Assembly: GCF_003339505.1 (NCBI RefSeq)
Contig: NZ_QPIW01000001.1
Coordinates: 673,426 to 737,425, forward strand
Source of the DNA: Runella aurantiaca
GTDB lineage: Bacteria > Bacteroidota > Bacteroidia > Cytophagales > Spirosomataceae
Direction of reading: 5' to 3'
Length of the DNA: 64,000 nucleotides
The notes under the pieces are model-generated. The model saw only the letters and a program-made list of their open reading frames with translations. It searched no databases and had not been told where the DNA came from. Below are positions 27,392-35,444 of the stretch, one piece after another (the first letter of the stretch is position 1; every line of letters begins with the position of its first letter). Made by a program: the position numbers and the translations under genes.

Positions 27392-27949
27392 TTATTTTTG
27401 GGCCAAGCCGAGATTAGAGGGAAGGCCGTCGAGGCTGGTTAAATTATTTTTTTGTATGTATTCGGCCAAGCCGCTTTCCCCTTTTTTCTCGGCCCAATCA
27501 AAATGAATGCTTCGCTCTCCTTTGTACTCAAATACGGGTACGCCAAACCCGCACGAGGTTTGTACCAAGTTAATATCGGCCACAATGATCTGGCGCGTAC
27601 TTGGGTAAATGGTAAAATGGGGGGCGTAAGTTGCCCAATCTTCTGAGGAAGGTAAAACGGTAAATCCTTTGCCATATAGCCTCAAAATGAGTGGATTGGC
27701 ATCAAAAGAACAAAACATAAACGTAATGCGACCGTTTTCGAGCGTGTGGGCAGAGGTTTCATTACCGCTGCTGATTAAATCCATGTAGGCCACTTTATTT
27801 TCAGACAGAACCCGAAAACAATCCAAACCCTTGGGCGACAGATTGATGTGTCCGTCGGGGTTGAGTGGTGCCGTACTGACAAAAAATAGGTGTTGTTTTT
27901 GAATGAATTCTTGATGCGATTGGTGGATGGAAGGATGAAGTTTTCCCAT
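27392..27949 (-). CDS. Pyridoxamine 5'-phosphate oxidase-like flavin-binding protein
   Basis: A 185-residue protein of the PNPOx split-barrel family (HLNLSPKGLDCF-like region INLSPKGLDCFRV, GNETSAHTLENGRITFMFCSF). These proteins bind FMN or related cofactors. The subfamily substrate is unknown and true PdxH activity is not implied. It is followed 20 bp later by the beta-propeller gene on the same strand. Confidence 0.85.
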   Translation of the reverse strand: MGKLHPSIHQSHQEFIQKQHLFFVSTAPLNPDGHINLSPKGLDCFRVLSENKVAYMDLISSGNETSAHTLENGRITFMFCSFDANPLILRLYGKGFTVLPSSEDWATYAPHFTIYPSTRQIIVADINLVQTSCGFGVPVFEYKGERSIHFDWAEKKGESGLAEYIQKNNLTSLDGLPSNLGLAQK

Positions 27950-28047
27950 GGCAGTTGCGTTTAAATCGTTGGGTAATCAACACTTCTGGGGAAGTGTTTG
28001 GGTTTGTTTTACAATAATAACGGTTACAAAGGGCAGAAAAAAACAAA

Positions 28048-28082
28048 CCCCTGAAAACAACCTTTGCAGGTGTTTTCAAGGG
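28048..28082 (-). terminator. Terminator of the LOG-family gene
   Basis: A stem of CCC-TGAAAACA-CC type (28048-28062 with 28069-28082, one bulge and one mismatch). On the minus strand it is followed by GTTTGTTTTTTT. It lies 27 bp downstream of the LOG-family stop codon. Confidence 0.7.
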
Positions 28083-28108
28083 TCAAAATACGGGTTTTGA
28101 AGCAACGG

Positions 28109-28834
28109 CTAAAAGTTGGGTTTCAGCAAATATTTAGCGTAAAACTCATCAATAACGCGCACGGCTTCCTCGGCGGTGTCGACCAGACTAAACAGTTTGA
28201 GGTCTTCAGGATTGATGTTGCGTTCGGTTTCGAGCATGGTGGTTTTAATCCAGTCAAGCAGCCCCGACCAATAGGCTTTTCCGACCATCACGATGGGGAA
28301 ACGGCCGATTTTTTTGGTTTGAATGAGCGTTAGTGCTTCAAAAAGCTCATCCAAGGTGCCAAATCCACCCGGCATGACCACAAAACCCTGAGAGTATTTG
28401 ACAAACATTACTTTTCTGACAAAAAAGAAATCGAAGTTGATGTTTTTGTCGGGGTCAATGTACAGGTTACTGTGCTGTTCAAAGGGGAGAATGATATTTA
28501 AACCTACCGATTTTCCGCCCTGTTCAAAAGCCCCCTTGCTTCCTGCTTCCATAATCCCGGGGCCGCCGCCCGTGATAACCCCGTAGCCGTGACGTACGAG
28601 TTTGGCGGCGATTTCTTCGGCGATTTTGTAATACTCATGGTCGGGTTTGGTACGGGCAGAACCGAAAATGGAGACACACGGGCCGATTTTTGCTAACTTA
28701 TCAAATCCTTCTACAAATTCGGCCAAGACTTTGAAAATTACCCATGAATCGGCGGTTTTTATTTCATTCCAGTTTTTGTCTTCAAATGCTTCGCGAATGC
28801 GATCTTCTTCGTTCAATAATTCAGTTTCTGACAT
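28109..28834 (-). CDS. LOG-family (TIGR00730) Rossmann-fold protein
   Basis: A 241-residue protein with both hallmark motifs of the LOG/lysine-decarboxylase-like family: GGGPGIMEAG and PGGFGTLDE. Members act as nucleotide 5'-monophosphate phosphoribohydrolases, and some release cytokinin bases. It is longer than the short plant-like type and resembles the common bacterial long form. It is divergent from rpiB. Confidence 0.88.
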   Translation of the reverse strand: MSETELLNEEDRIREAFEDKNWNEIKTADSWVIFKVLAEFVEGFDKLAKIGPCVSIFGSARTKPDHEYYKIAEEIAAKLVRHGYGVITGGGPGIMEAGSKGAFEQGGKSVGLNIILPFEQHSNLYIDPDKNINFDFFFVRKVMFVKYSQGFVVMPGGFGTLDELFEALTLIQTKKIGRFPIVMVGKAYWSGLLDWIKTTMLETERNINPEDLKLFSLVDTAEEAVRVIDEFYAKYLLKPNF

Positions 28835-28943
28835 GGCTTTAACTTTTTTAAAGGGTCTTTCAATTTTTGTAGTTCCTAAACAGAAAACCCAAAAACACGG
28901 AGACGGGTTGTGAAATTATTCAAGTCGGTTACCCAAGGTTTTG

Positions 28944-28951
28944 TACCTTTG
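28944..28951 (+). promoter_or_regulatory. TACCTTTG -7 box upstream of rpiB
   Basis: An exact TAnnTTTG match 48 bp before the rpiB start codon. A -33 TTTG at the standard distance is not evident, so only the -7 element is supported. Confidence 0.45.
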
Positions 28952-28999
28952 CGGTAACGGGAAACAATAACGAAAATAATTTTAATTCTAGTTCAGGTT

Positions 29000-29434
29000 A
29001 TGGCTAAAAAAATTGCAATTGGTGGCGACCACGCCGGATTTTCCTTAAAAGAACCGCTGGCAGCGTGGCTGAAAGAGCAAGGGTATGAAGTAAAAGACTT
29101 TGGAACTTACAGCGCCGACTCAGCCGACTATGCCGATTTTGCGCATCCAGTGGCTTTGGCGGTCGAAAAAGGAGAATTTGACGCGGGGGTATTGGTCTGC
29201 GGAAGCGGACAAGGCGTGGCCATTACGGCCAATAAACACCAAGGAATTCGGGCGGCATTGGTATGGGATACACCGCTGGCGGCGCTGGCTCGTCAGCACA
29301 ATGATGCAAACATCATCTGTCTACCCGCACGGTTTATTGCCGAAGAAACGGCGTTTGAGTGCGTTACTATATTTTTGAATACCGAATTTGAAGGTGGACG
29401 CCACGCTACGCGCGTCGGAAAAATTGCCTGCTAA
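29000..29434 (+). CDS. rpiB: Ribose-5-phosphate isomerase B
   Basis: A 144-residue enzyme that interconverts ribose 5-phosphate and ribulose 5-phosphate in the pentose phosphate pathway. It has the family signature GGDHAGFSLKEPL (8-20), catalytic Cys67 in VCGSGQGVAI, and the NDANIICLPARFI segment. Length and start are typical. A 10-bp inverted repeat GTGATGAGGT/ACCTCATCAC (29443-29452 and 29469-29478) follows the stop and may act as its terminator. Confidence 0.95.
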   Translation: MAKKIAIGGDHAGFSLKEPLAAWLKEQGYEVKDFGTYSADSADYADFAHPVALAVEKGEFDAGVLVCGSGQGVAITANKHQGIRAALVWDTPLAALARQHNDANIICLPARFIAEETAFECVTIFLNTEFEGGRHATRVGKIAC

Positions 29435-29442
29435 AATACAAA

Positions 29443-29478
29443 GTGATGAGGTTATGGAAGTTACCGTTACCTCATCAC
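29443..29478 (+). terminator. Hairpin after rpiB
   Basis: GTGATGAGGT (29443-29452) is perfectly inverted at 29469-29478, with a 16-nt loop. It begins 8 bp after the rpiB stop. There is no strong T tract, so it may act as a 3' end stabiliser rather than a classical terminator. Confidence 0.5.
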
Positions 29479-29615
29479 CCAATCTTCTCTTAGTGGTTAT
29501 ATTAACGATAGTTGACAACAACTCTTCATCTTTATCAATAAAAAAATAGCCCTCAAATCTAAATATCCATCTTTTTCGTAAATGGTAGATAGAAATATAT
29601 ACCTAAACGTCATTG

Positions 29616-30236
29616 ATGAAAATTATCGTTTTTGGGCTTTGGCTCACCTTGGGCACTTATAGTTTTTGCTGGGCACAACTAACCCAAACAGACACCCTTC
29701 TAGCCGATATTGGCGTAAATCAATTACCAGATTTACTACCTTCCAAAATGCTCTTCACACAACGAGCAGTGTGGGGAAGTAGAGGGTTAGTCCGAAATTG
29801 GCGACCACTGACCATTCAAAACAGGCAGAGTGAGCTCAAAATCAGGCGAAATATGCTGAAAATTCACCGATTTGTGGGGCTTACGACATTGGCAGGCATG
29901 GTGGGGCAGGGGTTTCTGGGGGCCAAGTTGTACCGCAATTATTCTTCCTCACTCAAAAATTCCCATGAAAATATGGCTTTGGGAATCAATATCACCTACA
30001 CTACGGCGGCGCTGCTTTCACTTACGGCGCCTCCACCAATGGTACGTCGAAAGGGATTCAGTGGCGTGAAGCTTCACCGTGGTTTGGCCATTTTACATCT
30101 TTCGGGCATGATTGCTACCAACGTATTGGCCCGTAAAATATCCGATAATCCTTCCCTAAAACCCTACCATCGGGCCGCCGCATATACCACATTTGCGGCA
30201 ATGACTGTGAGTGTAGTAAGTCTAAAATTTAAGTAA
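29616..30236 (+). CDS. Membrane protein with cytochrome b561-like His pattern
   Basis: A 206-residue protein with a signal peptide (1-21, FCWAQ) and, after about residue 75, four hydrophobic helices. Histidines sit at helix starts or inside helices: KIHRFVG, NSHENMA, KLHRGLAILHLSG, PYHRAAAY. This is the kind of arrangement expected for b-type heme ligands. The YceI-family gene starts 6 bp after it. In E. coli yceI neighbours a b561-family gene, which supports a heme-binding membrane role. The family call is inference. Confidence 0.55.
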   Translation: MKIIVFGLWLTLGTYSFCWAQLTQTDTLLADIGVNQLPDLLPSKMLFTQRAVWGSRGLVRNWRPLTIQNRQSELKIRRNMLKIHRFVGLTTLAGMVGQGFLGAKLYRNYSSSLKNSHENMALGINITYTTAALLSLTAPPPMVRRKGFSGVKLHRGLAILHLSGMIATNVLARKISDNPSLKPYHRAAAYTTFAAMTVSVVSLKFK

Positions 30237-30242
30237 AAGTGT

Positions 30243-30794
30243 ATGAAGCTCATTGCTATTTTAATTGGTTTTTTCTGGTACTTTGGAGAAAAAACGACTT
30301 TTTCAAACGTAAAATTATTTGCGCTTCCCAGCCAGTCCTCGGTAAGTTATGAGGGTTTTCATCCATTGCACAACTGGACGGCCAAATCGAACTCAGTGGT
30401 ATGCGTAATAAATTATAATCCTGACAAACAGGAGATTATGACGGTTGCGGCTTCGGCAAAAGTGGTTAGTTTTGACAGCCGGAATTCCAATCGTGACTCC
30501 AATGCAATGGAAAAAATAGAAGCATTGCTATTTCCGAGGGTTAGTTTTACGGGAGATTCTATCGTGGCAAACGCGGGTAAAATGACCATTGTTGGCAATT
30601 TATCTTTTCATGGGGTCAGCAAAAAAATCAGTGTTAATGCTCAGACCTCTCTCAAGGGAAATAAAATGAAAGTAGAAGGGGCATTTCCTGTTAATCTCAA
30701 AGAATACAATATTCTCATTCCTTCGCTTTTGGGAACGTCTATCAAGGAAGAAATCAACGTTAAGTTTACCTTCGTATTTGATGTAAATCAGTGA
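30243..30794 (+). CDS. YceI-family exported lipid-binding protein
   Basis: A 183-residue protein with an N-terminal hydrophobic leader and a YceI-like beta-barrel: NPDKQEIMTVAASAKVVSFDSRN, then FPRVSFTGDSI, MTIVGNLSFHGVSKKI and VNLKEYNILIP blocks. YceI proteins bind polyisoprenoids or amphiphiles in the periplasm. It sits 6 bp after the b561-like gene. Its last 7 bp overlap the end of the convergent SpmAB gene. Confidence 0.85.
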   Translation: MKLIAILIGFFWYFGEKTTFSNVKLFALPSQSSVSYEGFHPLHNWTAKSNSVVCVINYNPDKQEIMTVAASAKVVSFDSRNSNRDSNAMEKIEALLFPRVSFTGDSIVANAGKMTIVGNLSFHGVSKKISVNAQTSLKGNKMKVEGAFPVNLKEYNILIPSLLGTSIKEEINVKFTFVFDVNQ

Positions 30795-32023
30795 AAAAAC
30801 AAATAGGCGAGCAAAATTGCCGCAGTTACTCCTATAAAGTCGGCAATTAGTCCCGCAACAATGGCATAGCGGGTTTTCTTGATGCCTACTGAGCCAAAAT
30901 ACAGCGCAACAATGTAGAAAGTGGTATCGGCAGAGCTTTGAAACATACACGACAATCGTCCCACGAATGAGTCTGCACCAAACTGCTTCATGCTGTCGAT
31001 CATCAGCGCCCTCGATGCACTGCCACTGATGGGGCGCATCAATGCTACGGGCAATGAATCAGAAAAATCGGTGTTCATGCCAGTCAACGCAATCAGGTAT
31101 TTTAAGCCTTCTACCAAGTAGTTCATTACGCCCGCATTTCGGAAAGTACTGATGGCCACCAACATTCCGACAAGGTAAGGAATGATTTTGACCGATGTTT
31201 CAAAACCAGCTTTAGCGCCATCAACAAAAGTGCCAAACAAGTCTATTTTTTTGCGGAGCCCTCCGAGCAAGAATGTTACCACGATGAGTAACAAAATCAA
31301 ATTACCGCCCACTTTTGAAATGATTTCGAGCTGTTCTTTCGTTTGCGTAGATAAATACCACAAAAGCAGCCCTAATATCGCGGTTATCGAGCCTATCCAG
31401 CCAATAAAGATTCGATTGAAAAGGTTGATACGCTGCCAAAATCCAGTGATAATGATGCTGGCGACTGTGGCGATGTAGGTAGCAATCAGACACGGAATTA
31501 AAATGTCGGACGGGTCTTGCGCACCCAAGATGGAGCGTTGGGCCATCACACCCAGCGGAATAATGGTCAATCCCGACGTGTGTAAGACCAAAAACATGAT
31601 TTGGGCATTACTGGCGGTCTCTTTGGTAGGGTTTAGGTCTTGAAGACTTTGCATGGCGCGCAAACCAAAAGGCGTTGCGGCATTGTCAAGCCCCAGCATA
31701 TTGGCCGAAAAATTCATAATCATCTGGCCGTTAGCAGGGTGGTTTTTAGGTACTTCTGGAAAAAGCTGATGGAAAAATGGGCCAATGATTCGGGCAAGAA
31801 AATTGATAGCACCCGCCTTTTCTCCGATATTAAGCAATCCTAAAAAGAAGGTCATCACTCCAGCCAAAGGTAGCGCAATGTCCATCACGGCGACCTTAGC
31901 AGAATCAAACATGCCTTCGACAATCAACTTGAAGATTTCAGTATCGCCTGAAAAAATGAATTTAATCAAAGCAACTGTAAAAGAAATAAGAAAAAATCCA
32001 ATCCAGATGTAATTAAGGGCCAT
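30788..32023 (-). CDS. Fused SpmA-SpmB nucleoside-recognition (Gate) membrane protein
   Basis: A 411-residue membrane protein that joins two halves found separately as SpmA and SpmB in spore formers. The N-terminal half starts MALNYIWIGFF and contains NFSANMLGLDNAATPFGL. The C-terminal half contains a Gate-like segment ending in LMRPISGSASRAL and SADTTFYIVALYFGS. ATG at 32023 is chosen because it gives the exact SpmA N-terminus; the longer frame runs through a hairpin. In a non-sporulating bacterium it is probably a transporter of unknown substrate. Confidence 0.85.
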   Translation of the reverse strand: MALNYIWIGFFLISFTVALIKFIFSGDTEIFKLIVEGMFDSAKVAVMDIALPLAGVMTFFLGLLNIGEKAGAINFLARIIGPFFHQLFPEVPKNHPANGQMIMNFSANMLGLDNAATPFGLRAMQSLQDLNPTKETASNAQIMFLVLHTSGLTIIPLGVMAQRSILGAQDPSDILIPCLIATYIATVASIIITGFWQRINLFNRIFIGWIGSITAILGLLLWYLSTQTKEQLEIISKVGGNLILLLIVVTFLLGGLRKKIDLFGTFVDGAKAGFETSVKIIPYLVGMLVAISTFRNAGVMNYLVEGLKYLIALTGMNTDFSDSLPVALMRPISGSASRALMIDSMKQFGADSFVGRLSCMFQSSADTTFYIVALYFGSVGIKKTRYAIVAGLIADFIGVTAAILLAYLFFH

Positions 32024-32064
32024 GGGGCGGGAGAAGGTTAGGAAACCTAAAAATATAAAAAAAT

Positions 32065-32120
32065 CACGCAAAGACGGGAAGCGGCCCAAAAAAAGCCTGA
32101 CTGTCCTGCGTCTTTGCGTG
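32065..32120. terminator. Inverted repeat with TCTTTGCGT core between glycosyltransferase-like and SpmAB genes
   Basis: CACGCAAAGACG (32065-32076) is perfectly inverted at 32109-32120, with a 32-nt loop. It lies 17 bp downstream of the glycosyltransferase-like stop. The CTTTGCGT word occurs in many Bacteroidota intergenic repeats, and a related unpaired piece is near 62118. Confidence 0.5.
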
Positions 32121-32137
32121 CGCTATTATGAAACAAA

Positions 32138-33160
32138 CTACTGCTTTCCTACCAATTTTTTGGCAAAGCCCACCGAATGAATCAGACCCAGCCACGCTTT
32201 GCGTTTAAAAGCATCGTAGGTGTTGGCCAATGTGAGGTAAGGGCTGAAATTAATCGGGCCGTAGTTCTCGACGATGTATTTCTCGGCATTTTTCTCGGCA
32301 TTCCAGTAGGTTTCTGAGCTAGAATTGGCCTTTGTGCCACTGCCTGTTGTATCAAATGCGGCGTGACGAGTATAATCTTCGAGGGTTAAATGCTGGAACG
32401 TATAGCCACGACTGTACATATCGTGCGACCAAACCGTGGCCGTATCAACGCCGCGCCATCCGCCGCCGTAGCAGCCGATGTCTCCCTGAGGGAGGGTTTC
32501 CTTGCGGTATTTATCGACGTCAATCATGGCGCAATATTCGTTGAGCCGACATTCGGGCAGGATATGAACGCGCCCTGCTTTGAGTACTCTCAATTGGATG
32601 TCTTGGCGGGGGGTCGGGTATTTTTCGGCCAGGGCAATGGCCTCTTCCTGCGTCGGAACGTATTCTTCAAACTTTTTAGAATTACATTTATTGCCCCAAT
32701 CTGGCCCAGCTGGGCAACTCCAACACTGTCCGATGGAGCCTACCCCGGTGAGGTTTTCGGGCCCTTTTTCAAATTCTTTCAGCATATCACCAATCATGTC
32801 ACCATAAAATAACATATCGTTGTGCATGACGCAGAGGTACTTCTTGTCGGTCATCTCGAGCGGGTACTGGTACATGATGCTTTGGCGATAACGCATGTCG
32901 GTTTTGGCGCGCTCATAATCAGATACCCCAAGTCCTAAGAAATAATGAGGATGTTGAATGACTAACTTTACGTCGGAGTTACGGAAATAATCAATAATTT
33001 TGAAGATGCCGATGTAGTCGTTGTGCGGTTGGAGACGTTCGCGAGAAAGATAAATTTTGTCAATGTGCTGACCACTGTACTTCATTAATGTTTTAATGGT
33101 AACAATTGCCTGATAAGGCTTTCCATAAAACGCAATACTGACATCTACTTTTTTACTCAT
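32138..33160 (-). CDS. Glycosyltransferase-like protein
   Basis: A 340-residue soluble protein starting with a beta strand and loop typical of GT-A enzymes (VDVSIAFYGKPYQAIVTIKTL). A possible metal-binding MHNDMLFYGD lies around residue 112. It contains a Cys-rich insert (GQCWSCPAGPDWGNKCNSKK) that could bind a metal. It stands alone, with no visible polysaccharide gene cluster around it. The family call is moderate, and donor and acceptor are unknown. Confidence 0.55.
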   Translation of the reverse strand: MSKKVDVSIAFYGKPYQAIVTIKTLMKYSGQHIDKIYLSRERLQPHNDYIGIFKIIDYFRNSDVKLVIQHPHYFLGLGVSDYERAKTDMRYRQSIMYQYPLEMTDKKYLCVMHNDMLFYGDMIGDMLKEFEKGPENLTGVGSIGQCWSCPAGPDWGNKCNSKKFEEYVPTQEEAIALAEKYPTPRQDIQLRVLKAGRVHILPECRLNEYCAMIDVDKYRKETLPQGDIGCYGGGWRGVDTATVWSHDMYSRGYTFQHLTLEDYTRHAAFDTTGSGTKANSSSETYWNAEKNAEKYIVENYGPINFSPYLTLANTYDAFKRKAWLGLIHSVGFAKKLVGKQ

Positions 33161-33252
33161 TGGAAGGAGTGATTGGTTATCCGTTGGTTTTTAAACGCTT
33201 TTTTTATTAATTGAAAAAAAACGAAGTTTCAAAATTACGACGAGCGACTCAT

Positions 33253-33285
33253 TTTGCCAAAGTATCTTGATTTTTCGTAACTTTG
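33253..33285 (+). promoter_or_regulatory. Promoter of the DUF4290 gene
   Basis: TTTG (33253-33256), 21 bp, then TAACTTTG (33278-33285) is a full match to the Bacteroidota consensus. Transcription would start near 33292, only about 9 nt before the TTG start codon, so the leader is very short. Confidence 0.65.
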
Positions 33286-33300
33286 CTTTGTTATTAAATA

Positions 33301-34047
33301 TTGACTCCATTGAAAGAATACGGAAGCAACGTCCAAAAATTAGCTGACTATCTCGTCGACCTGCAAGACCGCGAAAAGCGTAATCTTTATGCCCACATCT
33401 TGGTCGAATTAATGCGGCAAATTCACCCTAATATGCGTGATGGTCAGGATTATTCCCAAAAACTGTGGGATGATCTGTACATCATGACCAATTTTAAGTT
33501 AGATGTAGATAGTCCTTTTGCCCCGCCTTCGCCCGAAGCGGTGGGCAAAAAACCCCTGCGTGTACCCTACAACCAGTCGAATATTCGGTATAAACAGTAC
33601 GGAAAAAATTTGCTTTTGCTCGTACAAAAAGCGATCGACTGCGAGGATAAAGAAGAAAAACTGGCTTTTATTTCGTACCTGATTCGTCAGATGCGGACGT
33701 TTTATAACACTTGGAACAAAGACAACCCCGACGATAATATCGTATTTACGCAGTTGGATGAGGTCTCTGGCGGGCGTTTGAAAGAGGAGTTGGCGTATCT
33801 GCGCCAAAACGGATTGGTAGAATCTGCCCCGCGCGACAAAGGAACCAACGTGGAGCGTTACCAACGAAATCTCCAAAATAATCGCGGAAGTTTCAACAGC
33901 AATAACCCCAACCGCGAACGAAGTGGCAACACGGGCAACAACCGTAATAATAACAACAACAACAATAATCCTAATAACAATCGCAACCGAGATCGCGACC
34001 GTGACCGCGATAAGTTTAGAAGCAACAAGAACAATCGGCGACGATAA
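33301..34047 (+). CDS. DUF4290 family protein with low-complexity Asn/Arg tail, TTG start
   Basis: A 248-residue protein. The N-terminal about 190 residues fit DUF4290 (EYGSNVQKLADYLVDLQDREKRN, as EYGSNVQKL plus DREKRN blocks). The C-terminal about 55 residues are Asn/Arg/Asp-rich with an N run and RDRDRD repeats, likely disordered and possibly nucleic-acid binding. No ATG is available before the conserved domain: an in-frame TAA lies at 33295, so TTG at 33301 (or TTG at 33310) must be used. It is followed by a palindromic repeat and alaA. Confidence 0.85.
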   Translation: MTPLKEYGSNVQKLADYLVDLQDREKRNLYAHILVELMRQIHPNMRDGQDYSQKLWDDLYIMTNFKLDVDSPFAPPSPEAVGKKPLRVPYNQSNIRYKQYGKNLLLLVQKAIDCEDKEEKLAFISYLIRQMRTFYNTWNKDNPDDNIVFTQLDEVSGGRLKEELAYLRQNGLVESAPRDKGTNVERYQRNLQNNRGSFNSNNPNRERSGNTGNNRNNNNNNNNPNNNRNRDRDRDRDKFRSNKNNRRR

Positions 34048-34053
34048 TTCGAG

Positions 34054-34103
34054 GTAGTGAGTACAATGCACTACTCGCTACTGATTCCTGACTACTACTG
34101 ATT
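34054..34103. repeat. Dispersed palindromic intergenic repeat, copy 3
   Basis: GTAGTGAGTA (34054-34063) pairs with TACTCGCTAC (34072-34081), with one G-U pair. A CTGATTCCTGACTAC tail leads up to the alaA start codon. It shares CTACTGATTCCT with copy 1. Confidence 0.6.
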
Positions 34104-35348
34104 ATGCAAATCCTGAAAAGTAAACGCCTTGAGCATCTGCGGTATGATATTCGAGGCCCGGTGTACGAAAAAGCCCTTGAGCTTGAAAGTCAAGGGTATA
34201 AGATTATTAATCTTAATATCGGCAATCCGGCCCCGTTTGGCTTTGACGCGCCCGACGAAATTATTCACGATATTATCCTCAACATTCGCAATGCGCAGGG
34301 ATATGTAGATTCACGGGGTTTGTTTGCGGCGCGGAAAGCGGTGATGCATTATACGCAAACACAGGGAATCAAAGGCGTTGATATCAATGATGTGTACATC
34401 GGCAACGGGGTCAGTGAGTTGATTGTGATGTCGATGCAGGCTTTGCTAAACGAAGGCGATGAAATTCTGGTTCCTTCGCCCGATTATCCCCTTTGGACTA
34501 CTTCGGTGGCCTTGAGTGGTGGAAAACCTGTTCATTATATTTGTGATGAACAAAGTGATTGGAATCCTGATTTAGATGATTTGGAAAGCAAAATTACCCC
34601 GCGCACCAAAGGGATTGTGATGATAAACCCCAATAATCCAACAGGAGCGGTCTACGAAAAGGATGTAGTACGCCGAATCGCAGAAATCGCTGAACGCCAC
34701 CGCCTGATACTTTTTTCGGACGAGATTTACGATAAAATTCTTTACGACGGAGCGGTTCATTATCCTGTTGCCACCATGGTGCAGGATACTCTTTGCGTTA
34801 CGTTTGGCGGGCTTTCCAAAAATTATCGTTCAGCAGGCTTTCGCGGTGGTTGGTTGATTTTAAGCGGTGCAAAACACAAAGCAAAATCTTACATTGAAGG
34901 ATTGACTTTTTTGGCAAGTATGCGTTTATGCGCCAACGTTCCTACCCAATACGCCATTCAAACCGCCTTGGGCGGCTACCAAAGCATCAAAGATTTGGTG
35001 TTGCCTACGGGCCGCTTGTACAAGCAGATGGAACTGATTTACAATCGACTCACGGCTATTCCGGGTATTAGCTGCGTGAAGCCCAAAGGGGCCTTGTATG
35101 TTTTCCCCAAAATTGACCTGCGCAAATTTGACTTCAAGAATGACGAAGACTTTGTGTATCAATTACTAGTAGAACAAAAAGTGTTGGTTGTGGCAGGAAC
35201 GGGTTTTAACTACATAAAACCCGACCATTTTCGTATTGTAACTTTGCCGAGTGTTGATGAATTGACCATTGCCATGAATCGGCTTGAGCAATTTCTTGAC
35301 AACTCACGTATTCATGCCGAAAGCCCCGTTGAAGCTTATTTAGTATAA
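34104..35348 (+). CDS. alaA: Alanine-synthesising aminotransferase AlaA
   Basis: A 414-residue PLP enzyme closely resembling E. coli AlaA along its length: YDIRGPVYEKA, LNIGNPAPFGFDAPDEI, IGNGVSELIVMSMQALL, INPNNPTGAVY, SDEIYDKILYD, GLSKNYRSAGFRGGW with the Schiff-base Lys, and MRLCANVPTQYAIQTALGGY. It transfers an amino group from glutamate to pyruvate. It is cytoplasmic with no leader, unlike the two exported aminotransferases at the left of the window. Confidence 0.94.
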   Translation: MQILKSKRLEHLRYDIRGPVYEKALELESQGYKIINLNIGNPAPFGFDAPDEIIHDIILNIRNAQGYVDSRGLFAARKAVMHYTQTQGIKGVDINDVYIGNGVSELIVMSMQALLNEGDEILVPSPDYPLWTTSVALSGGKPVHYICDEQSDWNPDLDDLESKITPRTKGIVMINPNNPTGAVYEKDVVRRIAEIAERHRLILFSDEIYDKILYDGAVHYPVATMVQDTLCVTFGGLSKNYRSAGFRGGWLILSGAKHKAKSYIEGLTFLASMRLCANVPTQYAIQTALGGYQSIKDLVLPTGRLYKQMELIYNRLTAIPGISCVKPKGALYVFPKIDLRKFDFKNDEDFVYQLLVEQKVLVVAGTGFNYIKPDHFRIVTLPSVDELTIAMNRLEQFLDNSRIHAESPVEAYLV

Positions 35349-35374
35349 CGAGTTAGGGTCGGAGACTAGTCCAT

Positions 35375-35426
35375 AACATACTAAAAGAGGTCGTGGCTAA
35401 ACAGTCACGACCTCTTTTAGTATGTT
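35375..35426. terminator. Strong bidirectional terminator between alaA and lon
   Basis: A perfect 21-bp stem (35375-35395 with 35406-35426) and a 10-nt loop, with core AAAAGAGGTCGTG/CACGACCTCTTTT. It lies between the convergent alaA and lon stop codons and can serve both. Confidence 0.92.
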
Positions 35427-35444
35427 ACTCTTCCTCTAAATATT

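Noticed and set aside
33955..34030. AAC/CGN-rich run as a microsatellite or CRISPR-like repeat
   Set aside because: It encodes the Asn- and Arg/Asp-rich C-terminal tail of the DUF4290 protein in frame.
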